Source: Taeniopygia guttata (taxonomy: Eukaryota > Chordata > Aves > Passeriformes > Estrildidae). Taken from it: 64,000 nucleotides of DNA. Below, in pieces: positions 48,650 through 60,700 of the stretch (position 1 is its first letter; each line of letters begins with the position of its first letter). Under the pieces are notes generated by a model. That model ran no database searches, was not told where the DNA came from, and saw nothing but the letters and a program-made list of their open reading frames with translations. Made by a program: the position numbers and the translations under genes. The stretch covers positions 63,065,810 to 63,129,809 of the forward strand of contig NC_133063.1 of the NCBI RefSeq assembly GCF_048771995.1, in the 5' to 3' direction.

Positions 48650-49240
48650 CAGAGACTTTGGGGTTGTCATGTTGGGGCACAGATTTCAGTCCGGGCACTT
48701 TTTGAAATGCTTCACTTACTATTTTTGTTTTATTTTTCTGCAGAAATGTTATCATAATCTGTTTCTTCCAGAGAATTATTTCCTACTTTTTGGGGAACTT
48801 CCCTTTGCTCCCTCCCAAATCAGGCCGTTTCCTAGGGCTCCTTCCAAAACCACAGAGTAGCCCATGGCCTCCATCCTCCAGATGGAAAAGAAGGAAACAT
48901 AGAGGTTTCTATGAGAGAAACCTCTCATAAAGGTTTCTGCTGTGGGGGCCTTTGATTTCATTCTCCTCTTGGTTTTCTCCACAAGGCTGCCCAGGGCTTG
49001 GGTTGTTGTGTTGGGGCACAAATACCAGTCTGGGCACTTTTTGAAATGCTTCACCTATTATTTTTTTTTAATTTTTCTGCAGAAGTGTTGTCATAATCTG
49101 TTGCTTCCAGAGAATCTTTTCCTACTTTTTGGGGAACTTCCCTTTGCTGCCCTTCCAGATCAGGCCAGTTCCCAGGGTTCCTTCCCAAACTGAGGAACAG
49201 CCCATGGCCTCCACTCTCCAGCTGGAACAGAAGGAAGCAC
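48650..49240 (+). repeat. Tandem duplication, two units of about 240 bp spaced about 345 bp
   Basis: Unit 1 (about 48655-48895) and unit 2 (about 49000-49238) share 'actttttgaaatgcttcac', 'cctactttttggggaacttc' and 'cagcccatggcctcca'-like wording in the same order. Each contains a 'tttttctgcag'-like acceptor sequence. A related piece, 'atttcattctcctcttggtc', recurs at 50028. No coding frame is kept convincingly across the units. Confidence 0.8.
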
Positions 49241-51406
49241 AGAGTTGGCTTTTATGGGAGAGGAGCTTCTCTTTCCTGCCTGCTTTCCCTTTGGGACAGG
49301 TTGGTGTGTGTTCATGTTATAAAGGGAGGTTTAAACTCTGAAGGAGCTGTGTTTCAAACTGCTCCATCCTCAAGCACTTCTGTGGCTATCCTTGGACAAA
49401 GACCTCTTGGTGGGAGCTCCCAGTAGCAGGTTAAAGAAGGAGGTTGATGTTTTAGGGTTGTGACTGCTGAAAGCAGTTGGTTTCTGGAGGTGTCCAGAGC
49501 TGGGGGTGGCTCCTTTTCTCACCTGCCTGCAGAAAAGGAAGCACAGTGGGAATTTCATTTGTTGAGGTGGCCATCAGGGGCCATCCAGGTGTTTTCCAAG
49601 AGATGGGCTGGCAGGGAGGCCAGTCTTGTGCTAAACTGGCTGTGTGTTTGTTTTGATGGTTGGGAGGGTCAGAGATGCAGACACACCAGCTGAAGGAATA
49701 GTGTCATTTACTGTAATGCAAAAGTGCAAAAAAGGAATAAAAGGATAAGCTAAACAATGCACCTCAGCATTATTACAAAGGGTTGCCTCTAGTGATTAAG
49801 AGATACATCACCAGATACCCCAATCCTTTCTCCTTCATCCAGAGCAGCACATCAGCTGGGGGAAGCTGTTACAGCCAAGCCCTGGAAAGCCACGGCTGGG
49901 AACTGGGAAATCCCATGGTGCCTCCACCTTTGCCGGCCACAAGGCTTCCCACCGCATTGTGAGAGTAGCCCAGCTTTGATAGTGCTGGACGAGCAAAGTG
50001 ACAGAGCTCCTGCTGAGGGGACATCTGATTTCATTCTCCTCTTGGTCTTCTCCACAAGCCTGCCCAGGGCTCAAGGAGGAACCAAGGCCAGATTGGCATT
50101 ATCCAGTTTCCTAATGCCAGAAGGTGAAGCCGTGTTTCACCAATGAATGGATGCATCAATCCTTTTGATTGCTCCTTTTTGGTTAAGGAGCAGATACATA
50201 GAACGCTTGGCTGGAAAGATCACCTAGAGGGCAGCTTTGGCTCAGGTCCTGTTGTTAAAGCTTCAGTCAGGGCCTGTTGTTCAGGCCTCAGTCCTTCAGT
50301 ATTTTGTGGTGCAATCAGTGCTGTGCAGGGCTGGAAACAAACAAGTCTGTCTTTGGGACATTTGAGACAGGGAAGAGGATTAGCCCTGCAAGGCCGGGCT
50401 AGGGCCAAGAGCAGAAGGCCAGCACCCTGCATTTGCCCACAGGGAGCTGTCCAGACCAAGAAGCCACTCCTGCCCAGGGGCTGAGGTGCCCGAAGCTGCC
50501 TCCCCGCTGTGCAGCTCTGCAGAGCCCACGGAGCGCAGGGCCCTGGGCAGCCAGGGCAGCCCGGCTGCCTTGGGGCACAAGGAGTGTCCCAGAGAGAAGC
50601 TGCTGCCCTTTGCTTTGGAACTGTTGCTCAGAGTCTTGTCATTAATCCACGGGGTCCATCATGTTTTCCTTTCCTTTCACAAATTCAACACAGCTTTTTG
50701 AGAAAATTGACTGATGTAGCTTCTGCTGGTGGTGGTGCTTTTGTCTGCAGGTGAGGGGTGGTGATTTGAACCAAGGACAGAATCCACTGTTAACACCCCA
50801 GTATTGCCAAGTCAGGAAAACCATTCCCAATTGGGCTACTGGTGCTGAGCAGTTTTACTAGTTTTTGGATAGCTACAACCTTAAGAAACCCAACAGATTT
50901 TCCTCCATGAGGATACCAGCAGTAGCATGATGCCAATTTTTTCCACCTCTTTTCTGTGTCTCTGCTGCTTTTAGGAGTTCCTCAGTGCCCAGCAGGAATG
51001 AAAGGACCTGTGATAATGCGATTTGAGAGCTCTGTGTTGTGCCCTGCCACATGAGTGTTCCTGACAAGGTGGACACCCCACTTGTGGGTCTGTTGAGTTA
51101 AATTCATCCCAATTCTGTGCAAACAGCAGCCCCGAGATGCTGAGAAGAGCAAGGACAGTGGGTGGGTGTGCATGCACAGACTCAGGGCTGACTGCTGCGT
51201 GGGCAGAAGCCTTTGGAAAGCAGAACATCTCCCAAGTTGGAGGAATATATCAGATCTATATGAAATGAAAATATAGAAATCCATATGAAATCAAAATAAA
51301 TCAAAATGTATGAAATAATACATACTAATTTATCATCTATGTAATTGAAATCTATATGCTTTTGCCAGCCAGAGGTCTATGTACAAATCACAAACAGGAT
51401 GGGACT
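49241..51406. other. Inverted-repeat spacer, nothing assigned
   Basis: No gene is recognised. A GC-rich patch at about 50380-50600 has open frames in several phases, with no family resemblance. Confidence 0.45.
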
Positions 51407-51975
51407 GTTGAGGAACACATCTCGAGCTGTTTATTTTCCAGCATCAGTCTCATTACATGCTTATGACAATGGGAAGATGCCAGCAGCTCACATCCCTGGC
51501 GGAAGAAAAAGAACTTAATGTTACAACTTACTTGAAAAGTTTTTGACCAATCACACAAAGCAGAGGCATATTGACAATAGTTCCTTCCAACTACTATAAA
51601 CACACGTACCTTTTGTTAAAACAATGCTTGCTTATTTTGAATACAATACCTGCTTGTAAGCCTTAGGATACAATGCACAGAGCTCCATTATTAAGCTTAG
51701 AACTTCCTAATATTTCGCTAGATATACTTCTCTGTAGCTTAGGCTGTAGCTTAGGGAGTTATTCTGTCCAAAGGTTAATACACAGACCATTGTTCTATTT
51801 GTCCTTATATTTCTACTTCTTATATAACTTTTCTGCTGACAAATCTTATGGCTTCCGCTTAGCTCTAACCACAGTTCTGCTGCGTCTGAGGCCTGCCTTT
51901 TGCAGCTTTCCCAAAAACTCTCTGATTTTAAGGATTCCCACAGATGCCACAGGAGTGAGGGCAATAGGTCCACCA
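51407..51975 (-). mobile_element. LTR-like block, endogenous retrovirus
   Basis: Starts tgttgaggaacacatctcg with 'gagctgtttattttccagc' (reverse of a poly-A signal) near its left end, consistent with a minus-strand LTR of the ERVK type. The right end, near 'cacagatgccaca', is approximate and no target duplication was found. Confidence 0.4.
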
Positions 51976-52104
51976 CAAACTCACTTGTCCGTTCTTTGCA
52001 TAGTACAAGCTTTTAAACTTTTTGAACTTAATGTGAACATGATACATTCCTAACCTTCATACTGCAACATATTTTCTAATTACATGATTATGTAAGCCCT
52101 TGTA

Positions 52105-53865
52105 GCACATGTACAGTTTGTTGTTTAGCGTGAAATTTGGGTTTTGGTGCACCTGGGTTTGCTCCATTATTTGCTGTGGAAAGTAGGGTAAAACCTTTAA
52201 GTTCTCAGCAGAAGCTGACTACCAGCCCACACAGACCTGAATGAGGCACAGGTGTGCCTGCTGCACGCTGGTCCAAGGGAAAAGCTGGAACAAGTCCCCT
52301 TTTATCACAGATGGAGCCTGTCTGTACTGTTGTCTCCAGGGCTGTCTGTGGTAAGACACAGCAATCCAGCCAGAAACTGTGGATATGAGAGTTCCATCAG
52401 CAACCTGCTTCTCCAGAGTGAGGGACGAGGCCAGCGCGAAAGCCTGAAAGGTGTTCTGGGTGCTGGAGAAGGCCAGGCTGTCCTTGTGCAGGGATGGCCT
52501 TCAAAGGGGACCTCACACCTTGTGCTGCTGACAAAGGGCGGCTGGTGGCCTTCCCCAAAATACTTCTTTTGTGCAGCTCTGAAATGTTCCAGCCAGCAAC
52601 AATTCCTGCTGCTCACACCAGTCCCTTTGCAAGCAGGAGGAATTTGTGGAAGCAGCCTGACAGCTTAGTGGCAGGAGAATAAAATACTCAGGTGAGTGTT
52701 ATCAACTCTCAGCCAGAAGCTGCATCCTCAGTCCCTTATCTCTTCCAGTTGTCTCTGATGTGCAAGAAGCAGCAGGGAATCACTGATCCTGGAAAAGCAG
52801 AAGGAGGAGAGGCAGTGGCTGGTCCCTGGAGGCCATGGGAGCAGTGAGAGCCGTCCAAAATAGGATCTTTGCTGGGTTGTGGAGATAAGTGACCAGCCAC
52901 CAATGCTCTGTGTGAGACTGAGGCCATCTGTGAATGTGAGCATAGAAATCTGACCTTGCAAAACAGAGAAAAAGGGGTCCTTGGGTATTTGCCACAGCTT
53001 GGAGGGGCTCTGAGTCACCTACTTCAGTGGAAGTTGTCCCTGCCCACGGCAGAGGGGCTGGATCTAGAGGGTCTTTAAGGTCCCTTCCAACTCAAACTCC
53101 TCTGTGAGTCTAAATTACAAACCCACGATGACAAAGAGAGCACAGCAAACCTGGGTCCCGCTACATTATTGGAGGCTGCTTTAGTCACTTGTGTCACCTG
53201 GAGACACAATGTGTCTGGAGAAGTTTTCATGGTCCCACAGTATTTAGGTATGACTTTCCTGGTTCAGGGCCCCAGAAGAGATTATTTGCAAGCAGAGAAT
53301 TGGTTAAGCTGCCTGTGAACCTGATGGGAGAAGTGTACTCATGTCATTGCAGTGTTTACCCTGTATAGGTGATACTTGGTTTCTGTTTTGAATATGCAAT
53401 GTTCTTGCAAAATGTTTGTATATGCATTAATACTGGCATTAAATCCTAATTCCATCTTCACACAAGGATGTATAATCCATCAGGAATATTTAACACGGAG
53501 CCATATTAGCTTTGGGCTTGATGGTATGTGTTGTTTAAGGTGTTTGATGGGGAATGGTAGCTCTAACAAATACCCCTCCTGTTAATTTGGGTCTGTCCTT
53601 TATCAACCCTGTTGCATACCAATCACTTCTTTACAGTAGAGACGAAATTAAATTCCTTAATACAGATGTTGCAATTGTACAATTCAAGCTGATTAAAAGG
53701 GAAGTTTTCTTTAATTGTGAAAAGACAATCTAGATAACCTGTTTGCTGTACATCCTGGAGGAGACTTTGCAGTTAAGAGTGAAAAGGGAAAAGACATTTC
53801 TCTTAAGAAGTGTCTTGAAAGAGCTTTCTGTATTACCAGAAGCAGCTACATTGATAGTGACCTCC
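52105..53865. repeat. Right arm of the inverted repeat
   Basis: Inverted partner of 40305-41705, with the near-identical core at about 52215-52620. It carries about 370 bp (53365-53725) that the left arm lacks. That segment has no recognised family and could be an insertion here or a deletion on the left. The spacer between the arms is about 10.4 kb and contains the HSF5-like gene. Confidence 0.9.
52997..53113 (+). repeat. CR1 LINE 3' tip inside the right arm
   Basis: Plus-orientation counterpart of 40705-40822. It ends 'ccaactcaaactcctctgtg' and includes 'agggtctttaaggtcccttc'. About 11 differences from its partner were counted over roughly 120 bp. Confidence 0.85.
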
Positions 53866-54650
53866 ACAATTATAAATGCACATCAACCACTTCCATTACT
53901 TAATCTGGCCATGATTTTTAGCTGCAATTCCAAAATCTTATCAAATATGTTGCCATGCTTTAAACAAGGAAGGAGAGCAGAAATACAAACATTTCTCATC
54001 AGCCTTCTGGGTTGGAAAGACTATTTAATTTATGTTCCCTTAGCTGTCAGCCTAAACTCTGCTGTGCAAACCTTAGGTCTTTGTTGAACCTTATAAACTT
54101 CTTTAGCACTGATATAGGCGTAAACCTGATATAAAACCCTTTAGGCATCACGCTGATTTAGAGGGACAGGACTTCACTGTTCCAGCACAGAATTTACTTT
54201 TCTTGCTCCTGCAAGTCATTTCAACAGTGGTAGTGAAATCAGTGCCTCGCTATCTGGATGTGGTAGCATTTTACTCCTGTCTTGATAGACAACAGGGAAA
54301 AATATTTGTTTCTATGATATCATTACATCGAAACCTTGGGCTTGAGAGAAAAGGGAAAATGTTACTTTAAGAAGTAATTTCTGCCTGGACTATTTGATAT
54401 AAGGCCAGCTGTGGTCTGCTGGCAAGAGCAGCATTGTCCCTGTGGGTACAAACCCTCCTGAAGGATGGACAGACTGCTGTCACCGGGGCCACATCTGCAG
54501 GATGAAAACCCATTGTGCCGTTAACTCGATGCAAACTAAACACAAGTGACACAGCTCTTCATCCTCAGCAAGGACTTGCCTCTGCAGAGATGTTACTGAC
54601 AGTCTCAGCTCTCGTTTACAAGTGTTGTTAAATTGTCACACAAATTGACC
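53866..54650. other. Non-coding DNA, nothing assigned
   Basis: AT-rich sequence with no recognised gene or repeat. Confidence 0.5.
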
Positions 54651-54654
54651 GCCC

Positions 54655-54945
54655 GTCCCTCTCTTGCCCTTCTTGGCGTCCGCCTGCCGAGCTGCTGCTG
54701 AGAAAGGAAGAGGCTCCCCATCCCATCCCAGCACCCATGCCCACCAGGGATAGGGCATGTCCCAACCCCAAAGATGCAGAACTTTGCACTTGGCCTTGTT
54801 GAATCTGATGAAGTTCCCAGGGCCCTACTTGCCAAGGCTCTCCATGTCCCTCTGGATGGCACCCCAGGCCTCTGGTGTTGTCAAACTTACCAAAGGTGCA
54901 TTTAATCCCACTGTCCATATAATTCTTGACATAGCTCAGTGCTTG
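54655..54945 (-). repeat. CR1 LINE fragment
   Basis: Minus-orientation CR1 with the diagnostic phrases 'tttgcacttggccttgttga', 'catgtccctctggatggcac' and 'tttaatcccactgtccat'. This is the segment upstream of the usual tail, and the 3' tip itself is missing. Confidence 0.9.
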
Positions 54946-55856
54946 AGCTTACAAACTGGAGAAATCATATGAAAACCACTATGCATATAAAGAGTTTTTC
55001 ATAAATACCTCCCCTCTAATATGACTCCTTTACATGGTCTTTTTAATGACTGTTTCTTCCCAATGCTTTACTATCTTGATTCATAATGATCTATAAATTC
55101 ATAACAAATAGAGTTTCAACAGTCTCGGTACATCCTTTTGAATCAACTACCTTGCTTCCTCCCGCTCCCCATTTGACAATTCGTTTTCTGTTTTTTCTTT
55201 ACTGAAGTGAAAATACCAGAGCTGAGGAGACCACCACACAGCTCCCCAGATCTTGTGCCTGAGAGGAAGAGAATGATGCCCATGAATCCTGCAAAATTCT
55301 TCCAGAGACTTTTCAGTACTGTTTCTCAGTGACCCATCAGAGACAGGGTGATTCATTTACTGGCTCTGAAGAATTACAAGAAGTCAGAGCTACTTGCCTG
55401 CTTAGAGAGAGAGGGAGTTGTGGAAAAAGACAAGGAATCCCTTGCAAAGATCCTTCAGGAGGTGAGATCCTGGAGCTGCTGCCAGCAATGCTAACTCTTA
55501 GCAGTCTTACTTTGGGGTTTTAATTAGAAACCAATGACAGGCATATGGCATATGGCACCTCATTCATGACAGCAGCAAGAGGCACGCGGGGCCGGGCTGT
55601 GCCTCCTGCAGCTACAAGGGCCTCCTTGCAGCCTGCCCCTGCCCAGGCTCAGGCTGCTCCGGGCTCTGCCAGGGCTCTGCTGCGGCTCCACGCCGGGCAA
55701 GGCCGGGCCCGCTCTCACCTCACACTCGCTGACAGCTCTGCACCGCAGGAGACCTTTCAGAGCACCTCTCTGATCTTTCCGCTTTCTCCGCTGAGCAAGG
55801 CTCTCCTCCGGCCAAAGATATTGCCCTTCGCGATACAAATCTAAGTGGCAGGCACC
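54946..55856. other. Non-coding DNA with a GC-rich patch
   Basis: Nothing is recognised. A GC-rich stretch at about 55565-55800 has open frames on both strands. A minus-strand exon of the neighbouring kinase family could lie here, but no kinase motif is visible. Confidence 0.4.
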
Positions 55857-56545
55857 CAAATGCTCTCGAGTCACAGCTGAAGGCCTGCATCTGCACAGGA
55901 TGTTTTGGCTGCCCCATTTCCCTTTGGTTTTTCCTGCAAATGCCATTGCCCTTTTTGCCTCAACTAGAAATACTACAGCTGGCCAAAAGCTGCCTAGTGG
56001 GCCATATTCCAAAGACAGTGTGGTCTGGAGAGGATGAATGAAGAAGAGCCTTCTCCCACATAAAAACCATACAAAAGAAGCCGTAAGTGTGACTTAACAC
56101 CCGTAAAAACCAACTGGTAATTCAGAAGGAAATGTTGAGTTTTCTGAAGGGGTCCGAAGGAAGGGAATCTTCCAAATGAGTTGATGTTTGAGAAACTTTA
56201 TTGAATTAAAATCCTACTCTATAAACCTATACTAGAAAACGACTCAACAATCCTACTCTAGAGTCCTAGTCCACAATCCTACTCTAACTTGGTTATGGAG
56301 ATAACGTCTTGATTGTTACATTCTTGTCTTCTCCTTCTTCTTCTTCACTGAGTTGATGAGTGGTGCCAGGGTGGACACAGGCTCAGCTGATGTTACAAAT
56401 GGATGCTGTCCACAGGAAAAAACCAACCAACCAAAATCCAAAGAACAGTGATCCATGACTTCCATGCTCAGTGCTTCACAGGCTCAATCGGGATTTCTCC
56501 GGGTCCTAGAAGAACCCAGAAAGAGGAATGAGAGGACCATCTGCT
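55857..56545 (+). repeat. Direct repeat flanking the PAK3-like pseudogene, left copy
   Basis: Shares a long run of diverged but collinear sequence with 62563-63690: 'ctcgagtcacagctg', 'ctgcacaggatg', 'ctttttgcctca', 'tattccaaag', then a 'ggaagggaa' to 'gagttgatgtttgag' stretch and a 'ctcagtgcttcacaggctca' stretch. Similarity is near 80% in the first 180 bp by eye. It lies on the 3' side of the kinase. Confidence 0.75.
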
Positions 56546-57229
56546 CAAGTGTCATGTGCAAGACCTGGCCCAGAATCCCACTTATCCATTTATTCTGGTT
56601 TCTCCGTCTTGCTGAAATTTTTGCCCTTCCAGTGCTCTAGAAATGGTGCTTTCTGTCCCTGGGGTTTCTTCCTTTCAAGAAGCTCCAATGACTCCCATAG
56701 GTCCCTGTCTTGGAAAGACAAGCACCGTGCTAATTTCCACAGGCACACAGAGCATTTCCATGCCCTACCCCTCCTGTGTGGGATGGCACCTTCCTTCCCA
56801 GCAGGGCCAGCCGAGTGGCTCTGGGTCCTGCAGTTCCCTCTCTGCCACACAACCTGGCAGTCAGCCTGCGCCAGTTCCCCTCTGCCTGAGCGTGCCAGGC
56901 AGCAGATGGGGCTGGGACAAGTCCCTCTCGGCTGTCCCTGTTTGTGTGCCAGAAACCTCTAAGGGTGGGGTGGGGGGCACAAACCAGGGCCCCTCAGAGG
57001 CTCACAGTGAGTCCCTCACAGCCCCTCCTGCCCACAGCCAAATCTCTCCAGAGTGCTGTGCCAGGACTGGCAGCCTTGGGCTCCTCCACCACCATTTCAT
57101 GTCTCTCTACAATGCGCTACTTCAATTCTTTTGCTGTTAGGTAAAACAGAACACACCACCAAACTACCAAACAGGGCAACAGAAACAGTCAGAAAACAGA
57201 ACACCTGTCCTATGTTCTGCAGAGAGAGG

Positions 57230-57612
57230 TAGAGTTATTCAGTTTTGTGAAGAACGGGCCCCAGGGAGACTTTATTGCCACTTTGCAAGACTTCAGAGTG
57301 GCTTTGAAGAAAGTGGAGGACACTGTTTTTAACAGGGCCAGCTACAAAAAAATGTGGGCAAATAGTTTTAAACACAAAGGGGATCTAATCAGAGTAGGTG
57401 TAAGGAAGACCTTGTGTACTCAGTGCATGGTGCCACCCTGGCACAGGTTGTCCCAAGACAACCTGTAGGTTGTAGGTGCCCCATCCCTGCAAGCATTCCA
57501 GGTCAGGTGGGACAGGGCTCTGAGCAACCTGATCTCTTTAAAGATGTCCCTGCTCATTGCAGGACACTTGGACCAGAGGACTTTCCAGAGCCCTGCCAGT
57601 CCAGCCCAGTCT
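57230..57612 (+). repeat. CR1 LINE 3' end, diverged
   Basis: Plus-orientation CR1-like sequence with 'caccctggcacaggttgtcc', 'gccccatccctgcaagcatt' and 'ggtcaggtgggacagggctc'. The tip is decayed. Confidence 0.65.
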
Positions 57613-57728
57613 AGCACTCCTCAGCATTTTCATTTGAAGAGCACCAAGAGTGGAGCTGAGGAGGAAGGGGGCTCATCTGCTGCCACGGGCCTCGCACACT
57701 GTTTCACCTCAGCCCCTTGGCATGTTAC

Positions 57729-60700
57729 CTGCAGGAGCTCGTTGGCAGACCAGCGCCGCTCCTCGTCTCTCTGCAGGCAGCAGCTCAGGAAGTCACGCAG
57801 CCAAGCCGAGAGGAGCTCGGGCTGCCGCAGCTGTGGTGTCCCTGCTGTGGCTATCAGGAATTTAGTCTGGAGAAAAAGGAAACACGAGGCTCCACCTGCT
57901 TCTTTCCCATCTGTAACTGCTCTCCCAGAACCCATTGTTTAATCTCTGTTCTTCAGTGGCAGTTTCTGCCCTGGCACAGACCCAGGGATGACTTTCCTTT
58001 ACCAACAAAAAAACAAACTCTGGTGCAGCCACAGCTTTAAGAACGTCTTGCTCATCTTGTCTTGGCAGCCAGTTTCACTGAACGACCTAGTTAGTTGGGA
58101 ACTACATCAGCAAAAGCACATTTGCTTCTCTGAGGATTCACACCAGCTTGACAGCCTTTTTGGAAGTTGGACTTTGCTATACTAACTAATTCCAAGGATT
58201 AGGACATGAAAGGCATCTCTGCAGTGCTTGTTGGTCCCTTCAGCCCTCACCAAGTTTTTTTTCCTGTTCTTGAAAACAATGGCAATTGGAAGAAAAGAAA
58301 GGAAATCCATCAGTTAATCCCCAGGTAAGGAAAAAAACATTTACAATCTCATATTCAACACAGACACATTAAGGTGCACGCACAAATGTATTGGGATGAA
58401 AATGCTTGGGCACACAAGAGCCACATGCAGGTCTGTCTCTCAGCAGTCTGAAAATTTCAGCTTCCCTTATGCAGCAAAAGAAAAACTTCTCCTGCTCCAA
58501 AGATGAAGATGTGCCATCCCTGTGGACACCCTCTGCTCATTTAGCTACACAAGTCAATGCATGAATGGTAGGCCCATCCCAGAAAATGCCAGGAAACAAA
58601 CAGGAGGTTTTGGCAGGCTCTCCCTCTCACCAGGCTTTGGCTTGGTGATGTGGAGAAGGTGGCTTGGGCTATGAGAGAAACACGGTCACTAAGTGTTTCA
58701 GCAACACTGCACAAGAAGCAGAAGAGACTCTGTGGCCTTTGCAGCTTCATGTCCAGGTTTCAGGCATGTTTCCCAGTAAGCAGAAACTGCACAGGTGTTG
58801 CAGTTCCTCACTAAAACCACTCTTTTAGAAACTTTGTTGGGTTTGGGCTTCTTTTCTTCATTTGTGGAAATTTAACACCGGTTCTGGGAGGCTTGCATTG
58901 TGGTTTTAGGGGCATCTTCACAGATAGACAAGTGGGAACAGCTTGAAACCCAAAACAAAGTGTTGCCTGAGAAGAACTGGGGAGTGTTTGCCAGTGGTGA
59001 GGCTTGAGCTGTCTTGGAATCCACATCAACAGGGTGCAGAAACACCCAGCTGCTCCCTAGGACTCAGTCCCTCTGGGCACACAGGCCTTTGGAAACACCA
59101 GACAATTCCAGTCTTCCTCCTGCTCAAGAGCATCTCTCCTAAGCTAAGCTCCAATTTCTTCAGCAAAGCCAAGGATGCTCATTTCCATGCAACTGACAGT
59201 GCCATGGAGCTCAGCAGGTCTTCCTGATACTCCTCAGGCCAAGGAATTACAGTGTAATTTGGCAAGACACCAGGTGAACATTTTCCAATATGGTACATGT
59301 GGAACCAAGCTCTAACGCGCTGGGAAGCCAGAGGGAGAGAGCTCATTCTGCTTTTGCAAGATGTTTTTTAGAAACATAAGCCACAGACTTGGAACTACTC
59401 AAACTTCAACTTGCAGAATCCATCTAAAATAGGCAAAAATAACAATGGCAAGAGGCCTTGGAGTCTCCATAAAAATGCCCACCACAATAATAACATCTCC
59501 TCATTAGTAGCAGGTAAATAGATGGTGGCCACAGAGACTTTGTTACTTTCTTCTGCAACCCAATGGAAAATTTCCAAGCCTAAAATGGCAAATGTACTCT
59601 GCTAGATTAAAAGCAATTATGACAATTCAGAGACAGAGCTCCAAGAGCATTCAAAAAGCACAGGAGAAATGTCAAGTATGGCTGAAGGCCAAAATGGCAG
59701 GTTCCTGAACTACGGGCTACTTGCTGCTTCTACATGCTACTTCGATGTGCTACTTGCTGCTCAACTTCCTTCTACTTGCTATTTGCTACTTCTCTTTTGT
59801 GGTTCCCCCACTGATGCAACCAAAACTACAGCAGATGCTGATGTGCTGCAGGGACATTTTTAGAAGGGGACCTTGGTGGGAATGGTGCCAGGAAATGGCA
59901 ATGGGATTTTGTCCAATGGCACAAAGGACATGGGACAGGTGAGAAAGACAGCAGGATCAGGGAGTATTTGCACCTTACTGAGACAGGAGTTTCATTCCAG
60001 TAAGGAATTTCCTGATCCATGTCCACTTTGGGGCCATAGGGCTGACCTGTCACCACTTCAGGTGGCATCCACCCACAAGTGCCGGCCACTGAGCTGCATC
60101 TACTCTGCTCAGGGTTGAGCTGAGCAAAGAGGCCAGAATCAACTGAGGAGAATAAAAAAATTCTGTGCAATTAGGAAACCAAGCAAAAGAATTCCCCTCT
60201 GTAACTCTAAATGAAACAAACCAGTTTTTTACACTGTCCCCAGCAGTGGATTTGATTCTCTGGAAGCTTTAGGTTGTAGCTCCCTCCCTCTGGAAGGGAT
60301 ACACACACAATAATGCCGGTGTGGACTGCTTGTTCCTTGTGACAGCTCTGTGTCCATTGCAGCTCTGCCCTCAGCTCACAGTAGGTGCGGCGGCTCCCGG
60401 CCACGACCTCGGGCAGGTGGGATGAGCCGGCTGGCACTGCCCGTGTGAGGCCGGGTGGCCACCACGAGAGAGGCACCCCAGGGGAACGGCATCTGCCAGC
60501 CTGGTGGTGCTGAGTGCTGCGGCGTGGGTTACGCAGCTTTGGTAGTTCCACACGCTGAGAGGAGGTGAAGGGATGAGAGAAGGACACTTGTATGTGAGCC
60601 CAAAGAGTCTTTATTTTCCCCAGGCGGGGCAAGAGCAAAGGTGCTCTCTGAGTGGGTGCAGGAACAAATGCTGAAGAAGTCAAAGATTACAGCAACTCAA

